From Mycobacterium yunnanensis (GTDB taxonomy: Bacteria; Actinomycetota; Actinomycetes; Mycobacteriales; Mycobacteriaceae), in the NCBI RefSeq assembly GCF_025823185.1, contig NZ_JACKVK010000005.1, positions 310,001-374,000 on the forward strand: a stretch of DNA of 64,000 nt, read 5' to 3'. The notes under the pieces were generated by a model. The model saw nothing but the letters and a program-made list of their open reading frames with translations. It did no database searches and was not told the DNA's origin. The position numbers and the translations under genes are program-made. Position 1 is the stretch's first letter; every line of letters starts with the position of its first letter. Shown piece by piece: positions 63,172-64,000 of this stretch.

Positions 63172-64000
63172 ATGTCTAGTCTGCGCCGCGGCGATCGAGG
63201 AGCCTCGGTGGTCGAAATTCGGTCGGCGCTGGCGGCGTTGGGCCTCATCGACGAGCCGGATGACGACCTGGTCACCGGCAAACACGTAGCCTTCGACGTC
63301 TTCGACGAGGACCTCGACCGCTCGGTGCGCGCCTTCCAGCAACACCGGGGTCTCTTGGTCGACGGCGTGGTGGGTGAGGCGACATATCGCGCGCTGAAGG
63401 AAGCGTCCTACCGTCTCGGCGCCAGGACCCTGGCTCATCAGTTCGGCGCCCCGATGTACGGCGACGACGTCGCAACCCTGCAGGCCAGGTTGCAGGACCT
63501 CGGCTTCTACACCGACCTGGTCGACGGGCACTTCGGTCTGCAAACGCACAACGGTCTGATGTCCTATCAGCGGGAGTACGGTCTGTACCCCGACGGCATC
63601 TGCGGCCCAGAGACGTTGCGCTCCCTGTACTTCCTGGGTTCTCGCGTCACCGGCGGTTCGTTGCACGCGATTCGCGAGGAGGAGCTGGTTCGTCGCTCCG
63701 GCCCGCGGTTGTCTGGCAAGCGCATCATCATCGACCCGGGCCGCGGTGGCGACGACCACGGGCCCATCATGAACGGTCCGGACGGTCCGATCAGCGAGGC
63801 AGACATCTTGTGGGACTTGGCAAGTCGGCTCGAAGGCCGGATGGCCGCGATCGGCATGGAGACGTTCCTGTCGCGTCCGGTGGGTCGTAGCCCGTCGGAC
63901 GCCGAGCGTGCCGCGACGGCCAACACGGTCGGTGCGGATCTCATGATCAGCCTGCGGTGCGCCTCGCTGCCCGACTCCCCCGCCAACGGCGTGGCCTCGT
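63172..64000 (+). CDS. cwlM: CwlM, amidase-like regulator of MurA (3' end outside window)
   Basis: The frame from ATG 63172 runs off the window (276 codons seen). Two peptidoglycan-binding (PG_binding_1) repeats occupy about 1-85 (DRSVRAFQQHRGLLVDGVVGEATYRAL) and 85-160 (LQARLQDLGFYTDLVDGHFG). An N-acetylmuramoyl-L-alanine amidase (Amidase_3) domain begins at about 180 with KRIIIDPGRGGDDHG, where the family's zinc-binding HxG is replaced by RGG. CwlM is essential in mycobacteria and, when phosphorylated, activates MurA in the cytoplasm. Confidence 0.92.
   Translation, partial: MSSLRRGDRGASVVEIRSALAALGLIDEPDDDLVTGKHVAFDVFDEDLDRSVRAFQQHRGLLVDGVVGEATYRALKEASYRLGARTLAHQFGAPMYGDDVATLQARLQDLGFYTDLVDGHFGLQTHNGLMSYQREYGLYPDGICGPETLRSLYFLGSRVTGGSLHAIREEELVRRSGPRLSGKRIIIDPGRGGDDHGPIMNGPDGPISEADILWDLASRLEGRMAAIGMETFLSRPVGRSPSDAERAATANTVGADLMISLRCASLPDSPANGVAS

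Noticed and set aside
1..64000. tRNA, rRNA, riboswitch or CRISPR loci
   Set aside because: Read-through of intergenic regions showed no cloverleaf, rRNA core or leader motif that I could support.

Overview
The window is a high-GC actinobacterial chromosome segment, almost certainly from a rapid-growing Mycobacterium (Mycolicibacterium). Diagnostic content: the rpsF-ssb-rpsR-rplI-dnaB block with an Ala1 intein in dnaB, ponA1, ino1, an Mtc28-type antigen, pcnA, a MurJ fused to a pseudokinase, sigM, trxB-trxC and cwlM. The order dnaB...leuS...pcnA...cwlM places the window next to oriC, which should lie just beyond the right end. As I recall, this order matches M. smegmatis; in M. tuberculosis the dnaB-leuS block and the pcnA-cwlM block lie on opposite sides of dnaA.

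Region 1 (1-20.6 kb) is accessory DNA. Its left part is a string of one-gene or two-gene units rich in small-molecule-modifying enzymes: a partial Nudix hydrolase, a GNAT acetyltransferase, a nucleotidyltransferase-GNAT fusion, a SAM methyltransferase, a P-loop kinase, a frameshifted aminoglycoside-6-adenylyltransferase-like gene and a GrpB(UPF0157)-GNAT fusion. Next come a secreted PGRS-type glycine-rich protein and an NmrA/TetR pair. Last is a 9-kb aromatic meta-cleavage cluster: FAD hydroxylase, extradiol dioxygenase, C-C hydrolase and amidohydrolase on the minus strand; TetR, hydratase, acylating aldehyde dehydrogenase, aldolase and an acyltransferase on the plus strand. The two arms diverge from a doubled TetR-type operator.

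The most unusual feature is a composite repeat that recurs at the joints between these units (about 3.2, 4.0, 6.1, 7.2, 9.25, 11.25 and 20.4 kb), always in the same orientation. It has a 24-bp imperfect palindrome with a central AG, followed by two GTCTC-type boxes 12 bp apart, the last box lying exactly 36 bp from the start of the palindrome. No recombinase gene is in the window. The layout resembles a cassette array built on a site I cannot match to integron attC or any site I know; this is inference.

Region 2 (20.6-51.5 kb) is core genome: replication and ribosomal genes, cell-wall synthesis (PonA1, a GT87 transferase), a PadR regulator with a perfect operator, inositol-phosphate synthase, PhoX phosphatase, an LLM oxidoreductase, an amino-acid ABC transporter, glucosylglycerate hydrolase, an amidase, LeuRS and several small conserved mycobacterial genes.

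Region 3 (51.5-64 kb) is the oriC-proximal pcnA-cwlM block, with a translationally coupled mutT4-(DUF6049)-murJ run, sigM, an apparently truncated rsmA, trxB-trxC behind a SigH-like promoter, and the start of cwlM. I saw no rRNA, tRNA, CRISPR array or intact insertion sequence.
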